Made by a program: the position numbers and the translations under genes. Below the pieces are notes generated by a model. It was given only the letters and a program-made list of their open reading frames with translations, did not search any database and had not been told where the DNA came from. Positions 1 to 8,974 of a DNA stretch of 64,000 nucleotides are shown in pieces (positions within the stretch are counted from its first letter, which is position 1; the number at the start of each line of letters is the position of its first letter). The stretch is from Saccharopolyspora erythraea NRRL 2338 (GTDB taxonomy: Bacteria; Actinomycetota; Actinomycetes; Mycobacteriales; Pseudonocardiaceae): assembly GCF_000062885.1 (NCBI RefSeq), contig NC_009142.1, forward strand, positions 5,569,584 through 5,633,583. Reading direction: 5' to 3'.

Positions 1-1
1 G

Positions 2-400
2 ACCGCGCGCCTGTCGCACTGGGCTCACATCGCCACCGTCGGGCGTGACGGCAAACCCGACGTCGTGCCCGTCTGGCCGGCGTGGCAGGAGGACACGCTG
101 TGGATCTCGACCGGCAGCAACTCCGTGAAAGTCCGCAACATCGACCACAACCCGAACGTCGCCCTGCACTGGCAGGTCGACGAGAGCGGTGACGGCGTCG
201 AGATCTGGGGCACGGCGACCGTGCACACCGACATCGACACCAAGCGACGGCTCTGGACCGGTGTGTTCAGCTACAACCTCGACGACTTCGCACCCGGTGG
301 CCCCGAGTCGCCGGAGGCCTGCTTCGTGGCCGTGCGGCCCGAACGCGCGCTCGCGCTCAAGCACTACGGAATGGCGGGCCGCGCGACCTGGCGGGTATAG
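2..400 (+). CDS. Pyridoxamine 5'-phosphate oxidase-fold protein, 3' part
   Basis: The open frame enters from the left edge and ends at a TAG at 398-400, so the N-terminus is missing. The visible 132 residues begin with the pattern LSHWAHIATVGRDGKPDVVP, then VWPAWQEDTLWIST and a run of strands ending in ALHWQVD. This is the split-barrel flavin (FMN or F420) binding fold of the PPOX family, whose members reduce or oxidise small molecules. The first strand 'xAxxATVGxDGxPxxxPVW' is the family's most recognisable feature. Which cofactor it uses cannot be told from this part. The next gene on the strand is a small unknown ORF about 130 bases away. Confidence 0.75.
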   Translation, partial: TARLSHWAHIATVGRDGKPDVVPVWPAWQEDTLWISTGSNSVKVRNIDHNPNVALHWQVDESGDGVEIWGTATVHTDIDTKRRLWTGVFSYNLDDFAPGGPESPEACFVAVRPERALALKHYGMAGRATWRV

Positions 401-533
401 CCGGTGACGCATGAGGCAGCGGCGCCCTCGAACCCGGCATCCCACCGCCGCGCGAGACCGAAGCTGTCGACCTCATCGAGACATTGCGGTCCAGCGTCGA
501 GCGCGCCCGAACTCCCCGCGGCGGCAGGTCCCA

Positions 534-734
534 ATGCCCACCACTGACCCCTACCGCGAGCGCCGTGCCCGGCTGCTGGCCCTGCGCGACGAGGTAGCGC
601 TGGCGCTGGACAACGACCCTGATCCCGAGCACGCCGACCAGCTCCGAAGCCGCCTGCAGGACCTCGACGGCGTACTGCGGCGTCTGAGCGAGCATCTCCG
701 GGAGCCGGATTCGGTACCGCCCGGATACACCTGA
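534..734 (+). CDS. Small charged hypothetical protein (66 aa)
   Basis: An ATG at 534 is preceded by a purine-rich GGCGGCAGG and opens 66 residues ending in PPGYT. The protein is mostly predicted helix with heptad-like leucines (RRARLLALRDEVALAL and LRSRLQDLDGVLRRLSEHL), so a short helical hairpin or coiled coil is likely. There is no signal peptide or membrane segment. Codon use is GC-rich at third positions, which supports coding. I do not recognise the family; small proteins of this shape are common in actinomycetes and mostly unstudied. Confidence 0.5.
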   Translation: MPTTDPYRERRARLLALRDEVALALDNDPDPEHADQLRSRLQDLDGVLRRLSEHLREPDSVPPGYT

Positions 735-968
735 CCGGCCGTCAACCTCCACGATGTCTCGCCACCCGTGCGGGCTGCACCGCGTCGTGCACCTGAACGC
801 GGGCGGAGGGCGACTGCTGATGCTCACACCTCGGTCGGGAGTGCCCGGCGGGTTGCGGTTGAGCAGGGTCAATCGCACTTGTGCCGCGTCCAGGTACTCC
901 TGGTGCCCGGCTTGCACCCCCCGTAGCATTGCCGACACCCACTGGCACCAGTCTTTCGAGGGGCAACC

Positions 969-1775
969 GTGACCGAACGGGCTACATGGGTACCGGACCA
1001 CGTCGACAAGGAGGTCCCGAGTGCGGCGCGGCTCTACGACTACCTGCTCTGCGGAGCGCACAACTTCGCCGCGGACCGGGCGTTAGCCGAAAAGTTCTTG
1101 ACCGCGCTGCCCAGTGCTCGCGACGTCGCGAGGGCGAACCGGGCCTTCCTGCGCCGCGCCGTGGTGTTCTTGTCGCAGCAGGGCGTGCGTCAGTTCCTCG
1201 ACGTCGGTTCGGGCATCCCCACGGTGGGCAACGTGCACGAGATCGCGCAGGACGTCGAGCCGCGGGCTCGGGTGGTCTACGTCGACTACGAGCCCGTCGC
1301 CGTCGCGCACAGCCAGTTGCTGTTGGAGGGCAACGACAACGCCACGGTCATCCAGGCCGACATGAGGGAACCCGACACGATCCTGCGGCACCCGGAAACC
1401 CGGCGGCTGCTGGACTTCTCCCAGCCGATCGGCCTGATCATGGCCGGCGTGTTCCACTTCGTGTCACACGACAAGAACGCGCCGGCGATCATCGCGCACT
1501 ACCGGGACGCGCTGGCCCCCGGCAGCTACCTGGCGCTGTCGCACTTCACCGCCGACATCAGCCCGAACGAGATGGCCGAGGTGGTCGAGGTGATGAAGCG
1601 CAGCACGGACCCGATCCACCCTCGTACGCGCGCGGAGATCCACGAGCTGTTCACCGGTTTCGAACTGGTCGAGCCCGGCGTGGTGGGCACCGCGCAGTGG
1701 CGCCCGGACCACGCGGAGCAGGCCGACGAACCCGGCGGCTCGCAGATCTACGCGGGGGTGGGGCGCAGGCGATGA
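969..1775 (+). CDS. SAM-dependent methyltransferase, DUF574 family
   Basis: This 268-residue protein starts at a GTG. The N-terminal block VPSAARLYDYLLCGAHNFAADR (given here in part) and the SAM-binding motif FLDVGSGIPT at about residues 76-85, followed by VVYVDYEPVAVAH, are diagnostic of the actinobacterial DUF574 group (PF04672). These are predicted S-adenosyl-methionine-dependent methyltransferases; their substrates are generally unknown and genomes of this type often carry many copies. Length matches the family. The region 735-968 upstream has no gene. Function beyond methyl transfer cannot be inferred from the neighbours, which are unrelated. Confidence 0.88.
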   Translation: MTERATWVPDHVDKEVPSAARLYDYLLCGAHNFAADRALAEKFLTALPSARDVARANRAFLRRAVVFLSQQGVRQFLDVGSGIPTVGNVHEIAQDVEPRARVVYVDYEPVAVAHSQLLLEGNDNATVIQADMREPDTILRHPETRRLLDFSQPIGLIMAGVFHFVSHDKNAPAIIAHYRDALAPGSYLALSHFTADISPNEMAEVVEVMKRSTDPIHPRTRAEIHELFTGFELVEPGVVGTAQWRPDHAEQADEPGGSQIYAGVGRRR

Positions 1776-1793
1776 CGCGGTCGCGAGGGGCGC

Positions 1794-2298
1794 GTGGCTG
1801 GGTCTTTCCAGTTCGTGCTCTGGCCTCGGGTCCGTGAGCCCGCGACCACCGGGCAGCAAACACCGCAGCCACCCGCACAACCGAACGCCGTGGCGCTATC
1901 GCGGCTGCCGGTGATCCAGGTCAACGGGTGGGGGCCGGTCGGCCTGAACACCGCCGTTGGCGGGGAAGGCCCTGACGGACGGTGGTCAGCTCACCATCGC
2001 CGGGCAGGGCTACCAGCACGGTTTCGGCACCCACGCGCCAAGCCACCTGCGCGCCTACCCCGCAGGCACCTGCACCCGATTCGACACCGCGGTGGGAGTC
2101 GACGACGAAGCCGGCGGCGGCAGCGTCACGTTCCAGGTGTACGCGGACGGGCAACTGGTGCATGACACCGGCCCGCTCACCGCCGGCCAACCGGCTCAGC
2201 CCCTCGGACTCGACATCACCGGCGTGCGTCTGCTCCACCTGGTCGTCACCGACGGCGGCGACGGACAGTACGCGGACCACGCCGACTGGGCCCCCTGA
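1794..2298 (+). pseudogene. NPCBM carbohydrate-binding module fragment, frameshifted
   Basis: Two overlapping frames together make one NPCBM domain (PF08305), normally found at the C-terminus of secreted glycoside hydrolases. The first frame carries LSRLPVIQVNGWGPVGLNTAVG up to about 1960; the second, from about 1957, carries GKALTDGGQLTIAG, HGFGTHAPSHLRAYPAG, the signature VGVDDEAGGGSVTFQVYADG and ends DGGDGQYADHADWAP. Removing one G from the GGGG run near 1961-1964 restores a continuous reading. No catalytic domain or signal peptide lies upstream, so this is the tail of a lost hydrolase that has also suffered (or been misread with) a one-base insertion. Confidence 0.7.
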
Positions 2299-2318
2299 CC
2301 GGCACCGGCTGAGGGGCC
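2289..2318. terminator. Candidate bidirectional terminator between NPCBM remnant and dnaK
   Basis: GGCCCC at 2289-2294 pairs with GGGGCC at 2313-2318, with an inner CCGG-CA-CCGG that can extend the fold, followed by TTTC. It sits between convergent reading frames, where a shared terminator is expected. The stem is short, so this is a modest call. Confidence 0.4.
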
Positions 2319-2375
2319 TTTCACGATTCGGGCGATGGCCCATCGCGCCGGCGCGGTGCCGGTGGTGCCCTACCT

Positions 2376-4223
2376 CTACTTCGTGTTGTCGTCGTCGATG
2401 ATCTCGGCGTCCACCACGCCGTCCGCGTCGGCAGAGGTCGCCGAACCGGTCTCGCCGCCGGCGTCGTTGGTCCCGGTTGCGGACTGGTGGGTGTAGAGCG
2501 CCTGCCCGATGGCCTGGGCCTCGGTGATCAGGCGGTCTCGTGCCGAGCGGATGCGGTCCATGTCGTCGCCCTTGAGGGCCTCGTTGGCCTCGTTGATGGC
2601 AGCCCGCACCTTGTCCCGCGTCTCCGCCGGGATCTTGTCGGCATTGTCGGTGAGCTGCTTGTCCGTCTGGTACGCCAGGGTTTCGGCCTGGTTGCGCGTC
2701 TCGGCGTCCTCGCGGCGCTTGCGGTCCTCCTCGGCGTGGGCCTCGGCGTCCTTGACCATGCGGTCGATGTCGTCCTTGGGCAGCGCCGAACCGCCACTGA
2801 TCTTGATGGACTGCTCCTTGCCGGTGCCCAGGTCCTTGGCGTTGACGTGCACGATGCCGTTGGCGTCGATGTCGAAGGAGACCTCGATCTGCGGCACGCC
2901 GCGCGGCGCAGGAGGGATGCCGGCGAGGTCGAAGCTGCCCAGCTTCTTGTTGTGCACGGCGATCTCGCGCTCGCCCTGGAACACCTGGATCTGCACCGAC
3001 GGCTGGTTGTCGTCGGCGGTGGTGAACGTCTCCGAGCGCTTGGTGGGGATGGTGGTGTTGCGCTCGATCAGCTTGGTCATGATGCCGCCCTTGGTCTCGA
3101 TGCCCAACGACAGCGGCGTGACGTCCAGCAGCAGGACGTCCTTGACCTCACCGCGCAGCACACCCGCCTGCAGCGCCGCACCCACCGCGACGACCTCGTC
3201 GGGGTTGACGCCCTTGTTCGGCTGCTTGCCGCCGGTGAGTTCGGTGACCAGATCGTTGACCGCGGGCATCCGCGTCGCGCCGCCGACCAGAACCACGTGG
3301 TTGATGTCGCCGACCTTGATCCCGGCGTCCCGGATCGCGTTGTTGAACGGCTTGCGGCAGCGCTCCAGCAGGTCCGAGGTGATCCGCTGGAACTCGGCGC
3401 GCGACAGCGTCTGGTCCAGGAACAGCGGGTTCTTGTCCGCGTCCACGGTGATGTAGGGCAGGTTGATGCTGGTCTGCGAGGATGCCGACAGCTCGACCTT
3501 CGCCTTCTCCGCGGCCTCCCGCACCCGCTGCAGGGCCATCCGGTCCTTGGTCAGGTCGATGCCGTGCGAGGCGCGGAACTTCTCCACCAGCCACTCGACG
3601 ATGCGTTCGTCCCAGTCGTCACCACCGAGGTGGTTGTCACCGCTGGTCGCCTTGACCTCCACCATGCCCTCGCCGACTTCCAGCAGCGAGACGTCGAAGG
3701 TTCCGCCACCGAGATCGAAGACCAGGATGGTCTGCTCCTTCTCGCCCTTGTCCAGACCATAGGCCAGCGCCGCCGCGGTGGGCTCGTTGATGATCCGCAG
3801 CACGTTCAGGCCCGCGATCTGACCGGCCTCCTTGGTGGCCTGGCGCTGAGCGTCCTCGAAGTAGGCGGGCACCGTCACCACCGCGTCGGTGACCTCCTCG
3901 CCCAGGTACGACTCGGCGTCGCGCTTGAGCTTCATCAGCACCCGAGCGCTGATCTCCTGCGCCGTGTAGACCTTGTCGTCGATCGTGGTCTTCCAGTCGG
4001 TGCCCATGTGCCGCTTGACCGACCGGATCGTGCGATCCACGTTGGTCACGGCCTGGTTCTTCGCCGGCTGACCGACCAGCAGGTCGCCGTTCTTCGCGAA
4101 GGCCACCACCGATGGCGTGGTCCGCGAGCCCTCGGAGTTGGCGATCACCGTGGGCTCGCCCGCTTCCAGCACGGACACGACGGAGTTCGTGGTGCCCAGA
4201 TCGATACCTACCGCCCGTCCCAT
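2376..4223 (-). CDS. dnaK: Hsp70 chaperone DnaK
   Basis: 615 residues of a complete DnaK. The ATPase domain begins [20 protein letters not shown] and contains [16 protein letters not shown] and [11 protein letters not shown]; the substrate-binding domain begins about residue 365 with [17 protein letters not shown]; the helical lid ends in the acidic tail VDAEIIDDD. It refolds cytosolic proteins with DnaJ and GrpE. A GGGAGGA site lies just upstream of the ATG at 4223. Unlike the usual dnaK-grpE-dnaJ-hspR operon, no co-chaperone gene follows, so this is probably an orphan or second copy. A HAIR operator upstream (4254-4274) indicates control by the repressor HspR. Confidence 0.96.
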   Translation of the reverse strand: MGRAVGIDLGTTNSVVSVLEAGEPTVIANSEGSRTTPSVVAFAKNGDLLVGQPAKNQAVTNVDRTIRSVKRHMGTDWKTTIDDKVYTAQEISARVLMKLKRDAESYLGEEVTDAVVTVPAYFEDAQRQATKEAGQIAGLNVLRIINEPTAAALAYGLDKGEKEQTILVFDLGGGTFDVSLLEVGEGMVEVKATSGDNHLGGDDWDERIVEWLVEKFRASHGIDLTKDRMALQRVREAAEKAKVELSASSQTSINLPYITVDADKNPLFLDQTLSRAEFQRITSDLLERCRKPFNNAIRDAGIKVGDINHVVLVGGATRMPAVNDLVTELTGGKQPNKGVNPDEVVAVGAALQAGVLRGEVKDVLLLDVTPLSLGIETKGGIMTKLIERNTTIPTKRSETFTTADDNQPSVQIQVFQGEREIAVHNKKLGSFDLAGIPPAPRGVPQIEVSFDIDANGIVHVNAKDLGTGKEQSIKISGGSALPKDDIDRMVKDAEAHAEEDRKRREDAETRNQAETLAYQTDKQLTDNADKIPAETRDKVRAAINEANEALKGDDMDRIRSARDRLITEAQAIGQALYTHQSATGTNDAGGETGSATSADADGVVDAEIIDDDNTK

Positions 4224-4253
4224 GACGTCCTCCCCATCGACGCAGAGAACCGA

Positions 4254-4274
4254 CTTGAGTCATCAAGGCTCAAT
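4254..4274 (-). promoter_or_regulatory. HAIR operator (HspR-associated inverted repeat) of dnaK
   Basis: On the plus strand CTTGAGT, seven bases, then GCTCAAT. The known HspR consensus is CTTGAGT-N7-ACTCAAG, so the left half is exact and the right half matches five of seven, with the correct spacer. It lies 30 bases above the dnaK start codon, the position of known HAIR sites in streptomycetes. It predicts heat-inducible expression through release of HspR. Confidence 0.8.
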
Positions 4275-4597
4275 AACCTTTATACCCGCATCGTCCGATC
4301 AGCGCCTTCGCCTACGTCCGGAAAGGCGCCAGTGCCCCCTCCCGGCCGGCCGCCTACCACTCCAAGCCTTCAGGAGCCGTTGACCCGGCACCTGCCAACG
4401 AAAAGGCGCGAGTTGCGCATGCGCAAGTGGAACGCGAAGCCGACAGAGCCCTGCAAGCAGGACGACGCCCAGGCAGATCCGATCACGGCCGACCACACCG
4501 TGCTCCAGCAACGGCAGTGTGGCGGCCACCGGACAGGAGGCGAACTAACGTTCGAAGCGCCTACCCTGCGGTTGTTCGAACTCCGGTACGCAGGCCG
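4275..4597. other. Intergenic stretch with no gene seen
   Basis: Between the dnaK operator and the end of the next minus-strand gene I see only shadow frames with poor codon bias. The dnaK promoter should lie in its left part (a TATAAA-like sequence near 4281-4286), but no convincing -35/-10 pair could be fixed by eye. Confidence 0.4.
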
Positions 4598-5110
4598 TTA
4601 CGAATGGGCGGCCGGAGTCGTGGTGGTGTGGGTACCGGGCAGGGGAGCCTCGATCGCGGCGAACACCGCTCGCCCGGTGTCGGTCAGCGAGCAGCGACCC
4701 CAGCCGTCGTGCCAGTCGCAGGCGACCAAGCCACCGCGACGGGCCACCGTGCTGATGGTCTCGATGGTCAACCGGCCCGGCCAGGCGCGCAGAACTTCGC
4801 GGGCGTGCAGGGCCAAGACCACGCGCACCTGGTCACCCGAGGTGAGCACAGCGTCGTAGTCGGTCAGCGCCATCGCCCACTGGCGCTGGGTCGCGGAGGT
4901 GAAATCACCCAGCACCCGCAGCGTCAGCCAGTCAGCGGAACGCCACGCAGGCACCAAGGCGGCCTGTGCGCAGCGCGTGCCGATGAGACGTTGGGTCGCC
5001 GACCGCAACGCCGCCACGGCCAAGTCCCCCGCTGCAGGAACAACCTGCCCGGACAGCTCGCTACTCACCACTTCAGTGTCTCGCGCCAGAGCGTGTGCGG
5101 TCGCAGCCAC
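4598..5110 (-). CDS. Hypothetical protein with winged-helix-like C-terminus (170 aa)
   Basis: A GTG-initiated frame of 170 residues. The last third, LTIETISTVARRGGLVACDWHDG then GRCSLTDTGRAVFAAIE, reads like the recognition helix and wing of a winged-helix fold ('xxLTxxGRAV' is typical), but the N-terminal two thirds are unfamiliar. There are no membrane segments. The ribosome site is weak. It could be a regulator of the adjacent zinc-ribbon ORF, which lies on the same strand about 120 bases upstream. I cannot assign a family. Confidence 0.5.
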   Translation of the reverse strand: MAATAHALARDTEVVSSELSGQVVPAAGDLAVAALRSATQRLIGTRCAQAALVPAWRSADWLTLRVLGDFTSATQRQWAMALTDYDAVLTSGDQVRVVLALHAREVLRAWPGRLTIETISTVARRGGLVACDWHDGWGRCSLTDTGRAVFAAIEAPLPGTHTTTTPAAHS

Positions 5111-5228
5111 CGCGTTCTCTTTCGGGGCATCGTGTCCACCCGCTCACCGCAGCGGTGGAACGAGCCGCGGCGTACGCCCGTGACCATCGAAAGCCTCCAA
5201 GTCCGACCGAAGCTCGCTAGGACGAAAC

Positions 5229-5546
5229 TCATTCACATTCGGTCACGTTGCTCTCTTCACCTGCCGCCTCGTTTCGGCAATGGCGCTTCAGAGGCGCTGG
5301 GCGCCCGGCTAGGTGTCGGAGACTCGGTGGCGGGGACCGGTGCAGTCGCCGCACACGCGTGCCACACAAGGTGTGCCCCGTAGCGGTGACCAGCAGTGCG
5401 AACTGGGTGGTGGGCTTGCCGCAGCGCCGACACGGTTCGGTGTGGTCGGCGACGTGGGTAGTGGCCAGGCGTGACCGGGCAACGGTGTCAATCACGAGCC
5501 GCGCCGCCCCCGTTGGTTCGGGAGCCTCGGCCAGGGCCGTCTCCAC
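5229..5546 (-). CDS. Small putative zinc-ribbon protein (105 aa)
   Basis: The central segment CRRCGKPTTQFALLVTATGH followed by TLCG contains a CxxC pair and one later cysteine, suggesting a rubredoxin-like or treble-clef zinc site, although the fourth ligand (expected as CxxC) is not evident because TLCGTRVRR lacks it. The tail is arginine-rich. It may be a DNA-binding or structural small protein, or a fragment with a late frameshift. Family not recognised. Confidence 0.4.
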   Translation of the reverse strand: METALAEAPEPTGAARLVIDTVARSRLATTHVADHTEPCRRCGKPTTQFALLVTATGHTLCGTRVRRLHRSPPPSLRHLAGRPAPLKRHCRNEAAGEESNVTECE

Positions 5547-5613
5547 GCTGGCATGCTCGGCCAGCGCGGCGAATACCCGGCCCGGCGAGGCGCTGAGGGC
5601 TCGGACGGCGGTG

Positions 5614-6177
5614 TCAGTCCGACTCGTCGCGGGCGCGTCCGTAGCGCTCGTAGATCACACGCGAGCCGAACGTCCTGGTCTCGACCAGGTCCAGCCGAAC
5701 GTGTTCGGTGACCGGCGGCAGGAAGGGCGTGCCGCCACCGACGACGACCGGATTGCGGAACATGCGCAGCTCGTCGACGAGGCCGAGATCGATCGCTGCC
5801 GCGGCCAGGCCGGCGCCGCCGATCGAGACGTCCTTGTCGGTCGCGTCGAGCGCCGCAGCGGCCTCCTCGCCCACCGACGCCTCGGCGAGCCGCGCGTTGC
5901 CCTCAACGCTGTCGAGCGTGCGGCTGAAGACGACCTTCGGGATAGCGCACCAGACGTCGGCGAACGCGGCCCCGAGCTCGTCCTCGCGCATCGACGGATC
6001 CGTCTCCCACGGCAGCATGGTCTCGTAAAGCCTGCGGCCGCACAGAAAGCCGCCGAGCTCGCGTGTCTGCGCGATGTGGAAGCGAAACTGCTCCTCATCG
6101 GGGACTGTCCACCCGAACGCGCCCTCGCGGTCGGCGATAAAGCCGTCCACCGACACGCTCATCGAGTAGATCAGCAT
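5614..6177 (-). CDS. Dihydrofolate reductase-fold (RibD C-terminal) protein
   Basis: 187 residues from the ATG at 6177, chosen because MLIYSMSVSVDGFIAD is the standard beginning of this family ('SxSLDGFIA'). Further family features are RRLYETMLPWE, VVFSRTLDSV, DVSIGGAGLAAAAIDLGL and the C-terminal VVVGGGTPFLPP. These proteins bind NADPH in a DHFR-like fold and reduce pteridine- or riboflavin-like compounds; most genomic copies have no known substrate. The longer frame to 6429 has no homology and a poor start. No operon partner is evident. Confidence 0.85.
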   Translation of the reverse strand: MLIYSMSVSVDGFIADREGAFGWTVPDEEQFRFHIAQTRELGGFLCGRRLYETMLPWETDPSMREDELGAAFADVWCAIPKVVFSRTLDSVEGNARLAEASVGEEAAAALDATDKDVSIGGAGLAAAAIDLGLVDELRMFRNPVVVGGGTPFLPPVTEHVRLDLVETRTFGSRVIYERYGRARDESD

Positions 6178-6483
6178 GGCTTCAAGCTCATCGCACCAGA
6201 GCGACCGACGACGATCGCGACAAAGCTCACCACTGAGCTGGACATCGGGCCCTCCCTCGTTCCGCAGGCTTCTCTGCCACAGCAAGTGACTGATCGCGAG
6301 CCGAAAACGCATCGTCGTGGGCGGTCCAAGCGATCGTACGGCCACTGCTGATGCCGCACTGATATCGCGAAAAGGAGCCCCGCCGGAACGCTCTCGCGTG
6401 GACGGGTCGTGCGTGCACCGGCCGGGCACGGGACCACGACGCGGGTGGGCGGGTGCGGTTTCAGCCGATCGTCCCGAGTCTCG
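6178..6483. other. Intergenic stretch with no gene seen
   Basis: About 300 bases between the reductase start and the end of the LuxR regulator. Several frames are open but none has a plausible start, family motif or biased codon use. No clear hairpin or operator was seen. Confidence 0.35.
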
Positions 6484-7176
6484 CTACCCGCGGTTGCCGC
6501 GCCACCGGACGGCCCGGTCGGGCAGGTGACCGACCAAAGCGTTGTGGTCCAGTCGTTGCCGCCGCGTCCACGCGGCGGCGTCCGCACGCGCGTGCAGGCC
6601 CAGCTTTTCCAGGATGTTGTGCACGTGGTTCTTCACCGTCGCCAACGCGATGCACAGCCGATGCGCGATCTCCTGGTTGGACAGACCCTGCTCGATCAGG
6701 ACCGCGATCTCCACTTCGCGGCGGCTCAGCCCGTGGTCCGAGCCGGCGGGCTGCAACTCGCCGGCGAGCTCGGCGACCCTGCGGCTCAGCACCGCCGCGA
6801 TACGGGGCGAGCAGCGCACCTCCCCTTTCGCCGCGCTGTCGATCGCGCTGACCAGTTCGGCGACCGAGTTGTCACGGGTCAGATAACCGGCCGCACCGGC
6901 TTCTGCGTAGGCGACGATGTCGGCCTCGCCCTCCGACACGCCCATGGCAACTATGCGCATTTGCGGGTTCCCTGCTCGCAAAGCGGCGACAGCGCTGGGG
7001 CCGTCCGCCGAATGCCCCACGTCGAGCAGGACGACCCGGGAGCGCTCCCCCGGCGCCTGCCGGATCGCGGCCGGCGCGGCGGCCGCGACGACGTCGAAGT
7101 TCCCGGCCTGATGCAGCGCCAGTGCCAAACCTTCCCGGTAGAACCTGGTTTCGGCGATCACCACGACCTCAACCAT
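6484..7176 (-). CDS. Atypical response regulator, NarL/LuxR type (copy 1)
   Basis: 230 residues. An N-terminal receiver starts MVEVVVIAETRFYREGLALAL, with the phosphoacceptor region VVLLDVGHSADG and the switch region AGAAGYLTRDNS; the C-terminal helix-turn-helix is SRREVEIAVLIEQGLSNQEIA then ATVKNHVHNILEKLG, classic LuxR/NarL. In canonical receivers the end of strand 1 carries two acidic residues (DD or ED) that bind magnesium; here it is E-T. The aspartate to be phosphorylated is present. No histidine kinase is adjacent. It is about 55-60% similar by eye to the second copy at 8975-9688, so the two are local paralogues. Confidence 0.88.
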   Translation of the reverse strand: MVEVVVIAETRFYREGLALALHQAGNFDVVAAAAPAAIRQAPGERSRVVLLDVGHSADGPSAVAALRAGNPQMRIVAMGVSEGEADIVAYAEAGAAGYLTRDNSVAELVSAIDSAAKGEVRCSPRIAAVLSRRVAELAGELQPAGSDHGLSRREVEIAVLIEQGLSNQEIAHRLCIALATVKNHVHNILEKLGLHARADAAAWTRRQRLDHNALVGHLPDRAVRWRGNRG

Positions 7177-7441
7177 GACGCACCACCACAGCGAGCAAAG
7201 CATGAGTGAACTACATCGGGCCGCCGATGACCCCACAACGCTTGTCGGCACTGCTGAAGCGCGAACACCGCCGCCGTGGCGCTCCCGATTCGTCCCCCAC
7301 GGCAGCCACGCCCCGCACCACCGGCAGTGCTGCGGAGTCCGGCACCCAAGCCCGACATGGACGCCAACTGCTGATGCTACGCCGGGGCACACACCGGTGC
7401 AGCTCCGCGCCACACCCGCGGTGACGGCCACTCACAGTCGG

Positions 7442-7771
7442 TCACAGTTGTTCGACTGACTCGAGCAGCGCTTGCGGGGAAAGCTCGCCCAGCGGCTGGC
7501 AACGGAACATCGCGCCGCCGCCCTGGCCTATCAGCAGCAATGGTTTCGGTGGACGCCGCTCCAGCAATCGGATGAGCACTTCGGCGCCGCCTGACCGGCT
7601 GGTTTCGAGCACGACGATGTCTGCTCGTGCCGTGTCGATCGCGTCCACGATCCGGTTCACATCGTGCGTGAGTGCACCGGCCACGATCAGATCCGGTCGC
7701 TGTCGAACAGCCGTTTCGATGATCCCGCGCACGAGCAGGGGCATGTCGGCGAGGAAGATCCTGGTGTTCAC
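7442..7771 (-). CDS. Stand-alone degenerate receiver-domain protein (109 aa)
   Basis: A GTG start at 7771 has a well-spaced AAGGAG. The product begins MNTRIFLADMPLLVRGIIETAV, aligning with the first strand and helix of the neighbouring receivers, and has VVLETSRSGGAEVLIRLLE where the phosphoacceptor strand should be: glutamate replaces the aspartate (VLLD in the neighbours). It stops before any DNA-binding domain. It is therefore a receiver-only protein that cannot be phosphorylated normally, perhaps a constitutively 'on' mimic or an interaction partner of the two full regulators on either side. Confidence 0.65.
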   Translation of the reverse strand: MNTRIFLADMPLLVRGIIETAVRQRPDLIVAGALTHDVNRIVDAIDTARADIVVLETSRSGGAEVLIRLLERRPPKPLLLIGQGGGAMFRCQPLGELSPQALLESVEQL

Positions 7772-7807
7772 GTGACGGAGCTCCTTGTCCCCCGCGTCCC
7801 GTGGTGC

Positions 7808-8881
7808 CTAGTCGACCTCTTGGACGTGCGGCGAGCTCCCCCCACGTTGAGCCGTCGGGGGGCGGGGGCTCTCCGGGCCCGCGACGGCCTGCATGACGGC
7901 GTTGCCACGCTCGTCGACGAACCGGGTGAACAGCTGCTGCGCGGCGCCGAAGATGATCGCCCAGGCAACGATCTGCGCCGACGTGTCGAGAGCGGTGAGC
8001 CCGGGTACGAATTCCCCGCGCATGAGAAGCAGTCCCAGCACTGCCGTCAACGCACCGGTCGGCAGCTTGAGGACCGCCAACGCCAGGGGCACGTTGTAGG
8101 CGGTCGCGGTGCCCCTGATCTGGCGAAGAGTGGCGGCGGCGGTCACGGCGGCGGCGACGAGGCCTGCCGTTTCGACGACCACGTAGTCCCACGGCCTCGT
8201 CGCCAGGTGGTAGTCGTGGTCGAGATCGCCCGTGAAAGCCCCGCCCGATGTGGGGCACACGATCGTGCCGAGCGGGTGGAAGCACATCGGAACCGCGTCG
8301 TCGTAGACCGCGCCCAGCATCGCGACGGCGATGCTGATCGCCATGAGCCCCGCCGCCCACCCGTACACGATGCGGGAGAAGCTCCGTACCCGGACCACCT
8401 CGCGCTCCTGGACGCGGTAGGCGGCGCGCACCGCGTCGACCACCGTGTGCCGCTGCGAGATGTTGCCGTCGTTCTTCCAGTCCCGCATGGATTTCGCGAT
8501 CTTGGACCTGCGTTGGTCGTGCAGCAGGAGATTTTCCTCGACCAGCGCGACGAGGTCGGGAAGCATGCCCCGGAGGTCTTCGAGCGGGGCTATCCGCATG
8601 ATGGTGGTGTGCGCGGAGTTCATGTTGGCCAGCGCACTGTCCACCTGGCCGGCGCGCGGCCACCACCTCCGCGCGGAGCCGACAGCTTCCTCGGCCTCTT
8701 TCAGATGTGCGCGAGCGCTGTCCTTGAGCTCTTCGACGCAGGAGTCCCGTTCCGCGCGCTTCCACTCGAACTCGAGAAGCGCTCGCAGCTCGGCGATGCG
8801 CGCCAAGGTCCGCTGTCCCCACGGCCACGTGCGAGCGCCCCACATCGGTGGGCTGCCCCGCTGGCCCTCCAGGTCGCTCAC
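7808..8881 (-). CDS. Membrane protein with long cytoplasmic helical N-terminus (357 aa)
   Basis: GTG start with GGAGG five bases upstream. Residues 1-165 are charged and helical (many E, R and A, with ELKDSARAHLKEAEEAVGSA), then four hydrophobic segments follow at about 171-195, 236-256, 269-291 and 299-320. A pair of cysteines, CFHPLGTIVC, lies in the loop between the first two segments and could form a disulfide outside the membrane. The gene sits between two atypical response regulators on the same strand, 36 bases ahead of the receiver-only gene, so it may be the sensor or target for that group. No known family recognised. Confidence 0.72.
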   Translation of the reverse strand: MSDLEGQRGSPPMWGARTWPWGQRTLARIAELRALLEFEWKRAERDSCVEELKDSARAHLKEAEEAVGSARRWWPRAGQVDSALANMNSAHTTIMRIAPLEDLRGMLPDLVALVEENLLLHDQRRSKIAKSMRDWKNDGNISQRHTVVDAVRAAYRVQEREVVRVRSFSRIVYGWAAGLMAISIAVAMLGAVYDDAVPMCFHPLGTIVCPTSGGAFTGDLDHDYHLATRPWDYVVVETAGLVAAAVTAAATLRQIRGTATAYNVPLALAVLKLPTGALTAVLGLLLMRGEFVPGLTALDTSAQIVAWAIIFGAAQQLFTRFVDERGNAVMQAVAGPESPRPPTAQRGGSSPHVQEVD

Positions 8882-8974
8882 GATGGCCTCCAGAACCCCG
8901 GCGTCGCCGATATGGACACGTATGGTCCCGGTCAGCAGGAGCCAGGGGAATGGACCTCGTGGTCCACCCTGGGT

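Noticed and set aside
2487-4859. A 790-residue plus-strand frame opposite dnaK
   Set aside because: Antisense shadow of dnaK; long because GC-rich third positions suppress stops.
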